NCBI RefSeq assembly: GCF_036867415.1
Contig: NZ_JBAJHU010000003.1
Coordinates: 558,001 to 622,000, forward strand
Reading direction: 5' to 3'
DNA length: 64,000 bases
Source of the DNA: Rossellomorea sp036867415
GTDB lineage: Bacteria; Bacillota; Bacilli; Bacillales; Bacillaceae_B
The notes beneath the pieces are model-generated. The model was not told the origin of the DNA, ran no database searches, and saw only the letters and a list, made by a program, of their open reading frames with translations. A program made the translations under genes and the position numbers. Positions 26,385-34,285 of the stretch are shown in pieces. Position 1 is the first letter of the stretch; each line of letters begins with the position of its first letter.

Positions 26385-27035
26385 ATGAAAGCAGCGATTT
26401 ACTGCAGGGTGAGCACGAAAAAAGATACGCAGGAAACTTCCTTGGAGAGACAGGAATCTGAATTAGTGAATCTTGCCGGAAAACACAACTTTGAGATTGC
26501 TGCCATCATTAAAGATCAGGCAAGCGGATTTGAATTGGACCGTCCCGGTGTACTAGTCTTGCTGGATTTAATAAAGGACCAATCCATCAATGCTGTGCTG
26601 ATCCAGGATGAAACGAGAATAGGAAGAGGAAATGCGAAGATTGCATTGATTCATTGCATCTTAAAGGAAAATATAAAAATCATAAGTCAGACTCACAGTG
26701 GAGAGTTGCATTTATCCGAGTCGGATTCAATGGTCATCAATATCGTGAGCATGGTAGAAGAATATCAAAGAAAGCTGCATAATCTGAAGATTAAAAGGGG
26801 AATGAGAAGGGCAGTTGAAAATGGGTTCCGTCCTTATGATAATTTGAAAAATAAAGGTAATACCGAAGGCAGGGAACGAATTGAAGTGCCGGTTGAAGAA
26901 ATTGTCCGCCTAAGAAAGAATGATCTGACTTTTGCGGAAATCGCTGCAACATTGAGAGGCTTTGGATATAATATATCAAAAGCGACCGTACATAGAAGAT
27001 TTAAAGAATATATCTCTGCACAAGAAGAAACTTAA
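26385..27035 (+). CDS. yneB: Serine-recombinase (resolvase-family) protein YneB
   Basis: A 216-residue protein with a serine-recombinase catalytic domain. AIYCRVSTKKDTQETSLERQ contains the nucleophilic serine, ASGFELDRPGVLVLLDLI and IQDETRIGRGN carry the active-site arginines, and a C-terminal resolvase-type HTH includes LTFAEIAATLRGFGYNISKA. It lies 13 bp after yneA, as in B. subtilis, so it is SOS-induced. It is a chromosomal family member, not evidence of a transposon: no inverted repeats flank it. Its recombination target is unknown. Confidence 0.9.
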   Translation: MKAAIYCRVSTKKDTQETSLERQESELVNLAGKHNFEIAAIIKDQASGFELDRPGVLVLLDLIKDQSINAVLIQDETRIGRGNAKIALIHCILKENIKIISQTHSGELHLSESDSMVINIVSMVEEYQRKLHNLKIKRGMRRAVENGFRPYDNLKNKGNTEGRERIEVPVEEIVRLRKNDLTFAEIAATLRGFGYNISKATVHRRFKEYISAQEET

Positions 27036-27129
27036 TCCTTGTCATAGAGGCTGTTATCTAGTAACATATCGGTATATTTCAAAGAACTGAAGATATACGT
27101 TGATAATAGCTGTAAAGGAGTTTTCGTTC

Positions 27130-27363
27130 ATGCTTTCAAAGAAAAAGATGAATAGAATTAATGAACTTGCCAAAAAGTCAAAAGCAAGTGGATTAACTGA
27201 TAATGAAGCAAAAGAGCAGACTAAATTAAGAAAAGAATATCTGGAAACCTTCCGTCAGTCAATGAAAGGTACGATTGAAAACACACGAGTATTTGACTCT
27301 GAAGGCAATGAAGTAACACCAAAGAAAGTAAAGGATATTCAAAATAAGCGCAAAATGCATTAA
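27130..27363 (+). CDS. ynzC: DUF896 protein YnzC
   Basis: A 77-residue helical hairpin protein of the DUF896 family. MNRINELAKKSKASGLTDNE and QTKLRKEYLETFR form the conserved core, followed by a flexible tail (TPKKVKDIQNKRKMH). In B. subtilis it is the third gene of the LexA-controlled yneA operon; molecular function unknown. The start at 27130 follows AAAGGAG; a frame ten codons longer would overlap that site. Confidence 0.9.
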   Translation: MLSKKKMNRINELAKKSKASGLTDNEAKEQTKLRKEYLETFRQSMKGTIENTRVFDSEGNEVTPKKVKDIQNKRKMH

Positions 27364-27394
27364 TAAATACAAGGCTAAATTATTATTGGATAAA

Positions 27395-27460
27395 GTGGTT
27401 TTTGCTCTGGCGCTAGCCTGCAAAGTCTTGCAAGGAAAATAAATGCGGTGCCTAACAAAC
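27395..27460 (+). repeat. Diverged fragment resembling the element's 3' segment
   Basis: CGCTAGCCTGCAAAGTCTTGCAAGG followed by AAAATAAATGCGGTGCCTA resembles the GCGAAGTCTTGCACGGAAATCATTAGCGG segment found in copies A, B and D, with several changes. It sits just before copy C, which lacks that segment, so it may be a decayed relic of another copy. Confidence 0.35.
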
Positions 27461-27475
27461 ACAAGATTAATTAAA

Positions 27476-27633
27476 GAGACAGGGACAAAAGCATTTTAGT
27501 TCAAGTAAGCCCGAACTCATTTGAATTCAAGGATTCAAGTAAGTTCGGGTTTTTTATTCGTTTTATTAAAAGGTTTATTTAGAATCAACACTGTTCGTCT
27601 TAAGGTAATTGTTTTTTGTTTTGTCCCAGCCTC
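27476..27633 (+). repeat. Terminal-inverted-repeat element, copy C (short form)
   Basis: Bounded by GAGACAGGGACAAAAG and TTTTGTCCCAGCCTC, the same ends as copies A and D. It holds the CCCGAACT...AGTTCGGG terminator hairpin (about 27508-27552) but lacks the GC-rich central part, so it is about 158 bp instead of about 320. It lies downstream of ynzC on the same strand. The rest of the gap before tkt (27634-27792) is AT-rich and holds a small TAGTT-GTATA-AACTA dyad at 27726-27740 but no gene. Confidence 0.75.
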
Positions 27634-27792
27634 CTTCTAGTACTGAACAATGGTTTACTATACAAAATCCCATTCCGCGAAGGTTTTTATTTTTCAACAT
27701 AATAAAGTCATGTTATCATTCAAGTTAGTTGTATAAACTACTGAATAAGATTAATATTAATAAGAAGTAAGAAAAGGAAGGATGTCTGACAT

Positions 27793-29796
27793 ATGTTTGA
27801 TAATACGGATCAGTTAGCTATTAATACAATAAGAACATTATCTATCGATGCAATTGAGAAAGCAGGTTCGGGACACCCGGGAATGCCTATGGGTGCTGCA
27901 CCTATGGCGTATACCCTTTGGACACGCTTTATGAATCATAATCCAAAAAACCCTGATTGGTTCAACAGAGACCGCTTTGTATTGTCTGCGGGGCATGGTT
28001 CGATGCTGCTTTACAGCCTTCTCCATTTATCAGGTTATGACGTTTCAATGGATGACCTGAAGGAATTCCGCCAATGGGGGAGTAAAACACCGGGACATCC
28101 TGAGTATGGTCATACACCAGGCGTGGAAGCCACAACAGGACCTCTTGGACAAGGTATCGCCATGGCAGTTGGAATGGCACTTGCAGAAAGACATCTGGCT
28201 GCGACCTATAATAAAGATGATTACAATTTAGTGGATCATTATACATACTCGATCTGTGGTGATGGTGATTTAATGGAAGGTGTATCTTCCGAAGCAGCTT
28301 CTTTGGCGGCTCACCTTAAACTTGGACGTTTGGTTGTCCTTTACGATTCAAATGATATTTCATTGGATGGAGAGCTGGATAAATCTTTCTCTGAAAGTGT
28401 AGAAGGTCGTTTTGAATCGTATGGCTGGCAATATATCAGAGTGGAAGACGGAAATGATCTTGAGGAAATTTCAAGAGCGATTGAAGAGGCTCAGTCAGAT
28501 ACATCCCGTCCGACAATGATTGAAGTGAAAACAGTCATCGGTTACGGTGCTCCGAATAAATCAGGTAAATCAGATGTACATGGTGCTCCGCTTGGAGAAG
28601 ATGAAATGAAGCTCACAAAAGAAGCTTATAAATGGACTTTTGATCAAGATTTCCATGTTCCTGATGAAGTATACAGCCGTTTTGAAGAAAAAATCCAACA
28701 GACAGGATCTCAAAAAGAAGAAGAATGGGCCAATCTCTTCATTAAATTCAAAGAAGAGTATCCAGAGTCAGCTGTCCAATTGGAAACTGCAATCAAAGGG
28801 GAACTTCCTGAAGGATGGGACAGTGAAATACCTGTCTATGAAGAGGGTAAATCATTGGCGAGCCGTGCTTCTTCAGGAGAAGTACTAAATGCCATTGCTA
28901 AAAAACTTCCTTCATTCATCGGGGGATCTGCCGATTTGGCAGGTTCGAACAAAACCATGATTAAAGGAGAGGCAGACTTTACTCCTGAATCATATGAAGG
29001 AAGAAACATCTGGTTCGGAGTCCGCGAATTCGGGATGGGTGGAGCCATGAATGGTATGGCTTTACACGGTGGTTTGAAAGTATTCGGCGGAACATTCTTC
29101 GTCTTCAGTGATTATTTAAGACCTGCGATCCGTTTAGCAGCACTAATGGGTCTCCCTGTGACATATGTTTTCACTCATGACAGCATAGCGGTCGGAGAAG
29201 ATGGACCGACGCATGAACCGGTTGAACAGCTTGCTTCGCTGCGTGCTATGCCAAACTTGTGTGTGATCAGACCGGCTGACGGAAATGAAGTTGCTGCAGC
29301 TTGGAAGATTTCAATGGAGAATACCGAGCAGCCAATAATGCTTGTATTATCCCGTCAAAACCTGCCTACATTAAAAGGAACTTCTGATAAAGCTTATAAC
29401 GGTGTGGACAAGGGAGCATATGTAGTATCTCCAGCAGGTAAAGAGCAGCCGGATGCATTATTAATCGCAACCGGGTCCGAAGTAAACTTGGCTGTGGACG
29501 CTCAAAACGCTTTAGAAAAAGATGGTATCAGCGTGTCTGTAATAAGCATGCCTTCATGGGACCGCTTTGAAAAGCAGTCCAAGGAGTACAAAGAGTCCAT
29601 CCTGCCTAAGAGTGTAACGAACCGTCTAGCCATTGAAATGGGATCTCCGCTTGGCTGGGACCGTTATGTAGGTACAGAAGGTGATATTCTTGCCATCAAT
29701 GGATATGGTGCCTCTGCACCTGGTGAAAAAGTACTTGAAGAATACGGCTTCACAGCAGACAATGTTGTTTCAAGAATTAAAGCCTTAATTCAATAA
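27793..29796 (+). CDS. tkt: Transketolase
   Basis: A 667-residue TPP-dependent transketolase of the pentose phosphate pathway. Motifs: the catalytic N-terminal SGHPGMPMGAAPM and the TPP/Mg site GDGDLMEGVSSEAASLA. GPTHEPVEQLASLRAMPN lies in the pyrimidine domain. Full family length. It follows ynzC as in B. subtilis and ends in its own terminator. The start has AAGGAAGG about ten bases upstream. Confidence 0.98.
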   Translation: MFDNTDQLAINTIRTLSIDAIEKAGSGHPGMPMGAAPMAYTLWTRFMNHNPKNPDWFNRDRFVLSAGHGSMLLYSLLHLSGYDVSMDDLKEFRQWGSKTPGHPEYGHTPGVEATTGPLGQGIAMAVGMALAERHLAATYNKDDYNLVDHYTYSICGDGDLMEGVSSEAASLAAHLKLGRLVVLYDSNDISLDGELDKSFSESVEGRFESYGWQYIRVEDGNDLEEISRAIEEAQSDTSRPTMIEVKTVIGYGAPNKSGKSDVHGAPLGEDEMKLTKEAYKWTFDQDFHVPDEVYSRFEEKIQQTGSQKEEEWANLFIKFKEEYPESAVQLETAIKGELPEGWDSEIPVYEEGKSLASRASSGEVLNAIAKKLPSFIGGSADLAGSNKTMIKGEADFTPESYEGRNIWFGVREFGMGGAMNGMALHGGLKVFGGTFFVFSDYLRPAIRLAALMGLPVTYVFTHDSIAVGEDGPTHEPVEQLASLRAMPNLCVIRPADGNEVAAAWKISMENTEQPIMLVLSRQNLPTLKGTSDKAYNGVDKGAYVVSPAGKEQPDALLIATGSEVNLAVDAQNALEKDGISVSVISMPSWDRFEKQSKEYKESILPKSVTNRLAIEMGSPLGWDRYVGTEGDILAINGYGASAPGEKVLEEYGFTADNVVSRIKALIQ

Positions 29797-29814
29797 GTTC
29801 TGAGCATACCTTTC

Positions 29815-29859
29815 GCTAACTCCTTAGGAACCTAATTCTTACAGGAGTTAGCTTTTTTT
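29815..29859 (+). terminator. Terminator after tkt
   Basis: GCTAACTCCT and AGGAGTTAGC form a ten-base-pair stem, followed by seven T. Confidence 0.92.
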
Positions 29860-29884
29860 ATGAAACAATGACAGGGTGAGATTC

Positions 29885-29891
29885 TTCGACA
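29885..29891 (-). promoter_or_regulatory. Spo0A box upstream of sirA
   Basis: TTCGACA is the reverse complement of TGTCGAA, the core 0A box. It lies 91 bp before the sirA start and about 54 bp before a TATACT -10-like hexamer (29945-29950). B. subtilis sirA is activated by Spo0A~P at the onset of sporulation, which raises the prior for this short motif. Confidence 0.45.
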
Positions 29892-29981
29892 AAACTAGTG
29901 CATTTTCTCTACAATTTCTGACAAGTGCATACTCTAGCATCCTTTATACTAGATGCAAGGAAATGTAGGGGGGATGTATAG

Positions 29982-30419
29982 GTGAGAAGTTATCAAATCT
30001 ATTGGATTGAGGAATCATTTGCCAACCACTACTATGGACGCGAAAGAATGTTCTTTGGGCTGTTCTCTGAATGGGAAGCCAGTACCGGGGAATTAAAAGA
30101 AATTATCGCAAAACAAGTAGAATTCATCACTAAGCCAATTCCTTACCTTCCTACACAAAGAATTTTGCAACACGAACTGGTTAAGGTAGAAGGAGCCAAA
30201 TGGATTGACACGACTGCCAGGATTGAAAGAAATGATTCCGGTGCTACACTGCTGTTGAATGAAAAATCCATGACGATAGAGGCGTGGGGGCCTCTAGATT
30301 GCGAGTATTTATATTTTGAGATATTAAGAAGGAATATGGGTCAATTACTTGCAATCGACATAAAAAATGAGCGTTACGGATGGTTGAAACCTATAAAACA
30401 AAGAAAATTTATATATTAA
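29982..30419 (+). CDS. sirA: Sporulation inhibitor of replication SirA
   Basis: A 145-residue SirA (YneE). It binds DnaA during sporulation and blocks new rounds of replication. Conserved features are EEFANHYYGRE-like (EESFANHYYGRERM) near the N-terminus, ITKPIPYLPTQ in the middle, and the C-terminal AIDIKNERYGWLKPIKQRKF. It starts with GTG behind GGGGGG. Position between tkt and yneF is as in B. subtilis. A 0A box lies upstream. Confidence 0.93.
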   Translation: MRSYQIYWIEESFANHYYGRERMFFGLFSEWEASTGELKEIIAKQVEFITKPIPYLPTQRILQHELVKVEGAKWIDTTARIERNDSGATLLLNEKSMTIEAWGPLDCEYLYFEILRRNMGQLLAIDIKNERYGWLKPIKQRKFIY

Positions 30420-30503
30420 TAAGAAATTATGACAGAAATATTGTATAATGTTCCTTGGTTTAGTACACTTTTATAAGGACAACATGAAGGAGGAAGTAAG
30501 AAC

Positions 30504-30725
30504 ATGTCAACGACTTGGCTACTTATTCTAGTTGGAGTTCTAGCATTGCTTGCCGGAATTGCACTAGGATTTTTCATTGCTCGTAAATACATGATGAGCT
30601 ATTTAAAGAAAAATCCACCGATCAATGAACAAATGCTTCGCATGATGATGATGCAGATGGGCCAGAAGCCATCACAAAAGAAAATCAATCAAATGATGAA
30701 TGCAATGAACAAGAATATGAAGTAA
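30504..30725 (+). CDS. yneF: UPF0154 membrane protein YneF
   Basis: A 73-residue protein with one N-terminal membrane helix (LLILVGVLALLAGIALGFFI). A methionine-rich amphipathic tail follows (NEQMLRMMMMQMGQKPSQKK). This is the UPF0154/YneF signature. Function unknown. AAGGAGG precedes the start. The stop is followed 10 bp later by copy D of the TIR element, which supplies its terminator. Confidence 0.93.
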   Translation: MSTTWLLILVGVLALLAGIALGFFIARKYMMSYLKKNPPINEQMLRMMMMQMGQKPSQKKINQMMNAMNKNMK

Positions 30726-30734
30726 TGAACTGAA

Positions 30735-31051
30735 GAGACTGGGACAAAAGTGTTTTGTCTGAATAAAACCCGAACTCATTTGAACTCTAAGTTCAAGTGA
30801 GTTCGGGTTTTTATTAGCTTTGTTCAAATGTTTTATTTGTATATACTTGTTCGAGCGGTTGATTGGAGTGCAAGACGAAGACTCCTGCGGGAAAAGTAGC
30901 TTATGTGAGACCCCGCAGGAGCGAACGCGACGAGGAGGCTCACGGGCTACCCGCGGAAAGCGAAGTCTTGCACGGAAATCATTAGCGGTATTCAGTGGTC
31001 ATCACAGATAATGTTCGCGTTTAGACAGTTTTTTGTTTTGTCCCAAGCCTC
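30735..31051 (+). repeat. Terminal-inverted-repeat element, copy D (most complete simple copy)
   Basis: About 317 bp bounded by GAGACTGGGACAAAAG and TTTTGTCCCAAGCCTC. Parts in order: terminator hairpin CCCGAACTCATTTGAACT.../...AGTTCGGG (30765-30813), GGAGTGCAAGACGAAGACTC, CCCGCAGGAGCGAACGCGA, CACGGGCTACCCGCGG, GCGAAGTCTTGCACGG. The segments GACGAAGACTCCTGCGGG and CCCGCAGGAGCGAACG, and GTGCAAGACGAAG against GCGAAGTCTTGCAC, are themselves inverted repeats, so the whole unit can fold. It carries a chance open frame but no gene. The remaining ~170 bp before camS are AT-rich with no gene seen. Confidence 0.85.
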
Positions 31052-31223
31052 TTTATTTTTAATTTAGCATACATCCATATCAAGCGAATTATTACTTGAG
31101 ATCATGCATTGGAATTTACAAAGCTCTAGCAAAGCAGCATATGTAATTAGTTGAAAAAACTTCATCTTATTTATTCAGCATGAAAAGGGATTTATGATAG
31201 AATAAGGTGCGGAGGGAGTCAAA

Positions 31224-32348
31224 ATGAAAAAATGGATGATTGCTTCACTTTCACTTTTTATCTTTTTATCAGGCTGTAATAATAAAACTCAAGAAGTGAT
31301 TGATGAAGAAACACTTGAAATACAAGACAGCGCGGCGAGTGAAGCCCGTGAATATCTGACCTATAAAATCAATAAGCAGAAGAAATCGGTCAATCGTGGT
31401 TTAATCACGATGATGATAAATAATCGCAGTGATATGGATGAAATTGAAACAGGGCTTATGTCTTTATCAAAGGATTATTTTTCTCCGGAAGATTTCATTT
31501 ATCAAGAAGGGCAATATTTGAAAAATATAGATTCCTGGTTAGGCAGGAACTCGAAAGAAAACGAGGAAGGTCTTAATCCTGCTATTAAAATTACGGAAGA
31601 TATGGGCTGGGAAGAAAGAATTGAGCGCGAAAAGAAAGACCCGATGTATCTTGCTTATATACATGAGCAGAATTATGTTGACTCAAAAGGGAAAATTCAA
31701 GGGATTTCACTGGGATTTGCGATGAATCAAATTGATTACATACGTGTAAAAGATTCGAAGGGCTTAATGCATTTTGATGAGAAGGTCATTGACGATAAAG
31801 TGCTGGAAAAGTACGGAAAGGAAGCTGCGAAAAAAGTTGTGAGCAGAATCCGTTCAATGAAAGAATTAAAAAATGTACCTATCTTTGTTTCCATCTATAA
31901 ATTACAACCTATAAACAGTGTAGTTCCGGGAAATTACTTCACAAGTACGTTTGTTGATGATAATGAAGGATCGATAAAAAAATGGGAAGATGTCAATGAA
32001 GAATATTATTACTTCCCTAGTGATGCCGGGGAAGAAAAAGACCGTGATCTTCACAATCGAATACGGGATCTTGAAGATTACGTTTCCAAGTTTTTTTCAC
32101 ATCAGGATATCGAATTTGTAGGAAAAGCATTATATAAAAAGGACAACTTGAATCAACTTGTACTGGATGTCCATACCGGGATGGTCAAGGAAACTGAGCT
32201 GATTGGTTTTGCACAAGCAATCGGACCGGAAATAGTCGATTATTTCCCCCATATGCCAGTGTATCTATATGTGAAGACCCCCAAAGGACTGAAAGCTACA
32301 ATTGTAAAGGAAGTCGATCAGGAACCATTTGTAGAAATACATGAATAA
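31224..32348 (+). CDS. CamS-family sex-pheromone lipoprotein
   Basis: A 374-residue lipoprotein of the CamS family (B. subtilis YerH). The signal peptide ends in the lipobox FLSGC with lipidated Cys18. The mature protein has family segments GLNPAIKITEDMGWEERIER and VPIFVSIYKLQPINSVVPGN. In enterococci a fragment of the CamS signal peptide is released as the heptapeptide pheromone cAM373. Here the corresponding residues before the lipobox are SLFIFLS, hydrophobic but not identical. In B. subtilis yerH follows ligA, so its place here between yneF and an ABC exporter differs. Function of the mature lipoprotein is unknown. Confidence 0.85.
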   Translation: MKKWMIASLSLFIFLSGCNNKTQEVIDEETLEIQDSAASEAREYLTYKINKQKKSVNRGLITMMINNRSDMDEIETGLMSLSKDYFSPEDFIYQEGQYLKNIDSWLGRNSKENEEGLNPAIKITEDMGWEERIEREKKDPMYLAYIHEQNYVDSKGKIQGISLGFAMNQIDYIRVKDSKGLMHFDEKVIDDKVLEKYGKEAAKKVVSRIRSMKELKNVPIFVSIYKLQPINSVVPGNYFTSTFVDDNEGSIKKWEDVNEEYYYFPSDAGEEKDRDLHNRIRDLEDYVSKFFSHQDIEFVGKALYKKDNLNQLVLDVHTGMVKETELIGFAQAIGPEIVDYFPHMPVYLYVKTPKGLKATIVKEVDQEPFVEIHE

Positions 32349-32360
32349 CATAATCATTTT

Positions 32361-32431
32361 AGCGGGCAGCCATGTTGATTTGGCTGCTCTTTATTATTGC
32401 TCATTTCTGGAAAGCAGACTATCTGCCCGCT
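32361..32431 (+). promoter_or_regulatory. Competing hairpins (attenuator-like) before the ABC exporter
   Basis: Hairpin 1: GGCAGCC (32365-32371) pairs with GGCTGCT (32382-32388), followed by CTTTATTATT, a weak terminator for camS. Alternative: AGCGGGCAG (32361-32369) is the exact complement of CTGCCCGCT (32423-32431); forming this 9-bp long-range stem destroys hairpin 1. A local GCAG-ACTAT-CTGC stem overlaps the distal arm. Such mutually exclusive folds are typical of attenuators. B. subtilis bmrCD is controlled by a leader-peptide attenuator, but no clear leader peptide is seen here. Confidence 0.4.
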
Positions 32432-32533
32432 GGTTAAAGAAGAATTTGCGATCTTACAAATTAATTATTTCTCAATTTTATAAAAATTTGGTAAAATAAA
32501 GAGTCATTTATTACATATGCGGGGGATACGAAA

Positions 32534-34285
32534 TTGAAAGTATTTTTGGATTTAAAATGGTTCTTTATTCTCGAAAAAAAATCATATTTAATGGGGACTT
32601 TAATTCTTTTATTGGTTGCATTTCTTCAATTGATCCCTCCAAAAATTGTAGGGGTCGTCGTTGATAGTATCAAGAATAACAATTTCACAACCAACCAATT
32701 GATGACGTTGATGCTCGTCCTCGCAGGTACCGCGATTTCCATGTATGGTCTGAGGTTCGTATGGCGCATAATGATTTTTGGTTCAGCCACTAAGCTATCC
32801 CGGTTACTTAGGAACAGATTATATCACCATTTTACGAGAATGACGCCTTCCTTTTATCAAAAGAAAAGGGTAGGCGACCTTATGGCACATGCTACGAACG
32901 ATTTACAGGCGATCCAGCAAACGGCAGGCTCTGGAGTGCTGACTCTCATTGATTCACTTGCTACTGGTGGATTTGTGATCCTTGCTATGGCATTTACAAT
33001 CAGTTGGAAGTTGACTCTGATTGCTCTTATCCCGATGCCTTTTATGGCTCTATTGACAAGTTACTATGGATCGCTGCTGCACAAGCGTTTTCATAAAGCC
33101 CAGGAAGCGTTTTCTTCATTAAATGACAAGACGCAGGAAAGTGTATCTGGAATAAAGGTCATCAAAACATTCGGGCAGGAAAAAGAAGATATTAAAGCAT
33201 TCAAAGATCAATCAAATGATGTCGTGCAGAAAAACATGGATGTAGCAAGAGTGGATTCATTATTTGATCCGACCATCTCTATTATTGTAGGGATTTCTTT
33301 CTTTCTGTCCATAGTGTTTGGATCCAGGTTAGTTGTAAGTGGAGAGTTGACAATAGGTGATTTGATTTCATTTACAACCTATTTGGGATTATTGATTTGG
33401 CCGATGCTTGCTTTTGGCTGGCTCTTTAATATTGTGGAAAGAGGCAGGGCTTCCTACGACCGGGTTTCGAGTTTATTAAGCGAGAATGTGGAAATTGTCG
33501 ATAACGAACATGCGTTGGAAGTTCGTCCCTCTGGTGATATTGTATATCGTGCGGATACATTCACTTACCCTAATGAAGAGAAAAACAACTTGGAAAACAT
33601 TCATTTTACAGTGAAAAAAGGGAGCACGATCGGGATTGTCGGAAAGACCGGAGCGGGGAAAACCACGGTATTACGCATGCTATTAAGAGAATTTGAAGGT
33701 TACACAGGTGAGATACGCTTTGGTGACCATTCAATTAAGGAGTATAAACTCTCGAAGTTGCGGGAAGCAATCGGCTACGTACCTCAGGAACATTTCTTGT
33801 TTTCTACAACTATCTATGAAAATATAGCCTTTACTAACCCGCAGGCTGAACGCAAACTGGTGGAAGAAGCGGCAAAGCTGGCACAGATTCATGAAGACAT
33901 CATGGATTTCACTCATGGTTACGAAACAATAGTCAGGGAAAGAGGGGTTTCACTATCAGGCGGGCAGAAACAGCGTATATCAATAGCAAGAGCGCTACTG
34001 ATGGAACCTGAAGTATTATTACTTGACGATTCACTGTCTGCAGTCGATGCCAAGACCGAAGAAGCCATTCTTACTTCATTAAGAAAAAACAGATCCGGAA
34101 AGACTACGATGATCACTGCTCACAGACTGAGTGCCATTCAACATTCAGACCTCATAGTGGTATTTGAAGAGGGCAGAATCGTTGAAAGGGGTACCCACCA
34201 TGAGTTGATGGATGGTAAAGGAACGTACAGGGAGATGTATATAAGGCAGCAATTAGAAGAACTTGTAGAGCAAGGAGGGGAATGA
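32534..34285 (+). CDS. ABC exporter half-transporter, BmrC/YheI-like
   Basis: A 583-residue fused permease-ATPase. Six N-terminal membrane helices (about residues 15-300) precede the nucleotide-binding domain. This has Walker A GKTGAGKTT, Q-loop YVPQEHFLF, signature LSGGQKQRISIARALL and Walker B LLLDDSLSAVDAKTE. The catalytic glutamate after Walker B is replaced by Asp, the degenerate site that marks BmrC in the BmrC/BmrD heterodimer. It starts with TTG behind GGGGGA. It overlaps the partner gene by four bases (ATGA). Likely a multidrug exporter; B. subtilis bmrCD is induced by ribosome-targeting antibiotics. Confidence 0.87.
   Translation: MKVFLDLKWFFILEKKSYLMGTLILLLVAFLQLIPPKIVGVVVDSIKNNNFTTNQLMTLMLVLAGTAISMYGLRFVWRIMIFGSATKLSRLLRNRLYHHFTRMTPSFYQKKRVGDLMAHATNDLQAIQQTAGSGVLTLIDSLATGGFVILAMAFTISWKLTLIALIPMPFMALLTSYYGSLLHKRFHKAQEAFSSLNDKTQESVSGIKVIKTFGQEKEDIKAFKDQSNDVVQKNMDVARVDSLFDPTISIIVGISFFLSIVFGSRLVVSGELTIGDLISFTTYLGLLIWPMLAFGWLFNIVERGRASYDRVSSLLSENVEIVDNEHALEVRPSGDIVYRADTFTYPNEEKNNLENIHFTVKKGSTIGIVGKTGAGKTTVLRMLLREFEGYTGEIRFGDHSIKEYKLSKLREAIGYVPQEHFLFSTTIYENIAFTNPQAERKLVEEAAKLAQIHEDIMDFTHGYETIVRERGVSLSGGQKQRISIARALLMEPEVLLLDDSLSAVDAKTEEAILTSLRKNRSGKTTMITAHRLSAIQHSDLIVVFEEGRIVERGTHHELMDGKGTYREMYIRQQLEELVEQGGE

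Noticed and set aside
26385..27035. Serine recombinase as evidence of a transposon or integrated element
   Set aside because: It is the chromosomal yneB in its normal SOS operon, with no flanking inverted repeats or other mobile genes.
30820..31011. Open frame of 63 codons within repeat copy D
   Set aside because: It lies entirely inside the repeat's GC-rich palindromic section, has no ribosome binding site and is not preserved in copies A-C.
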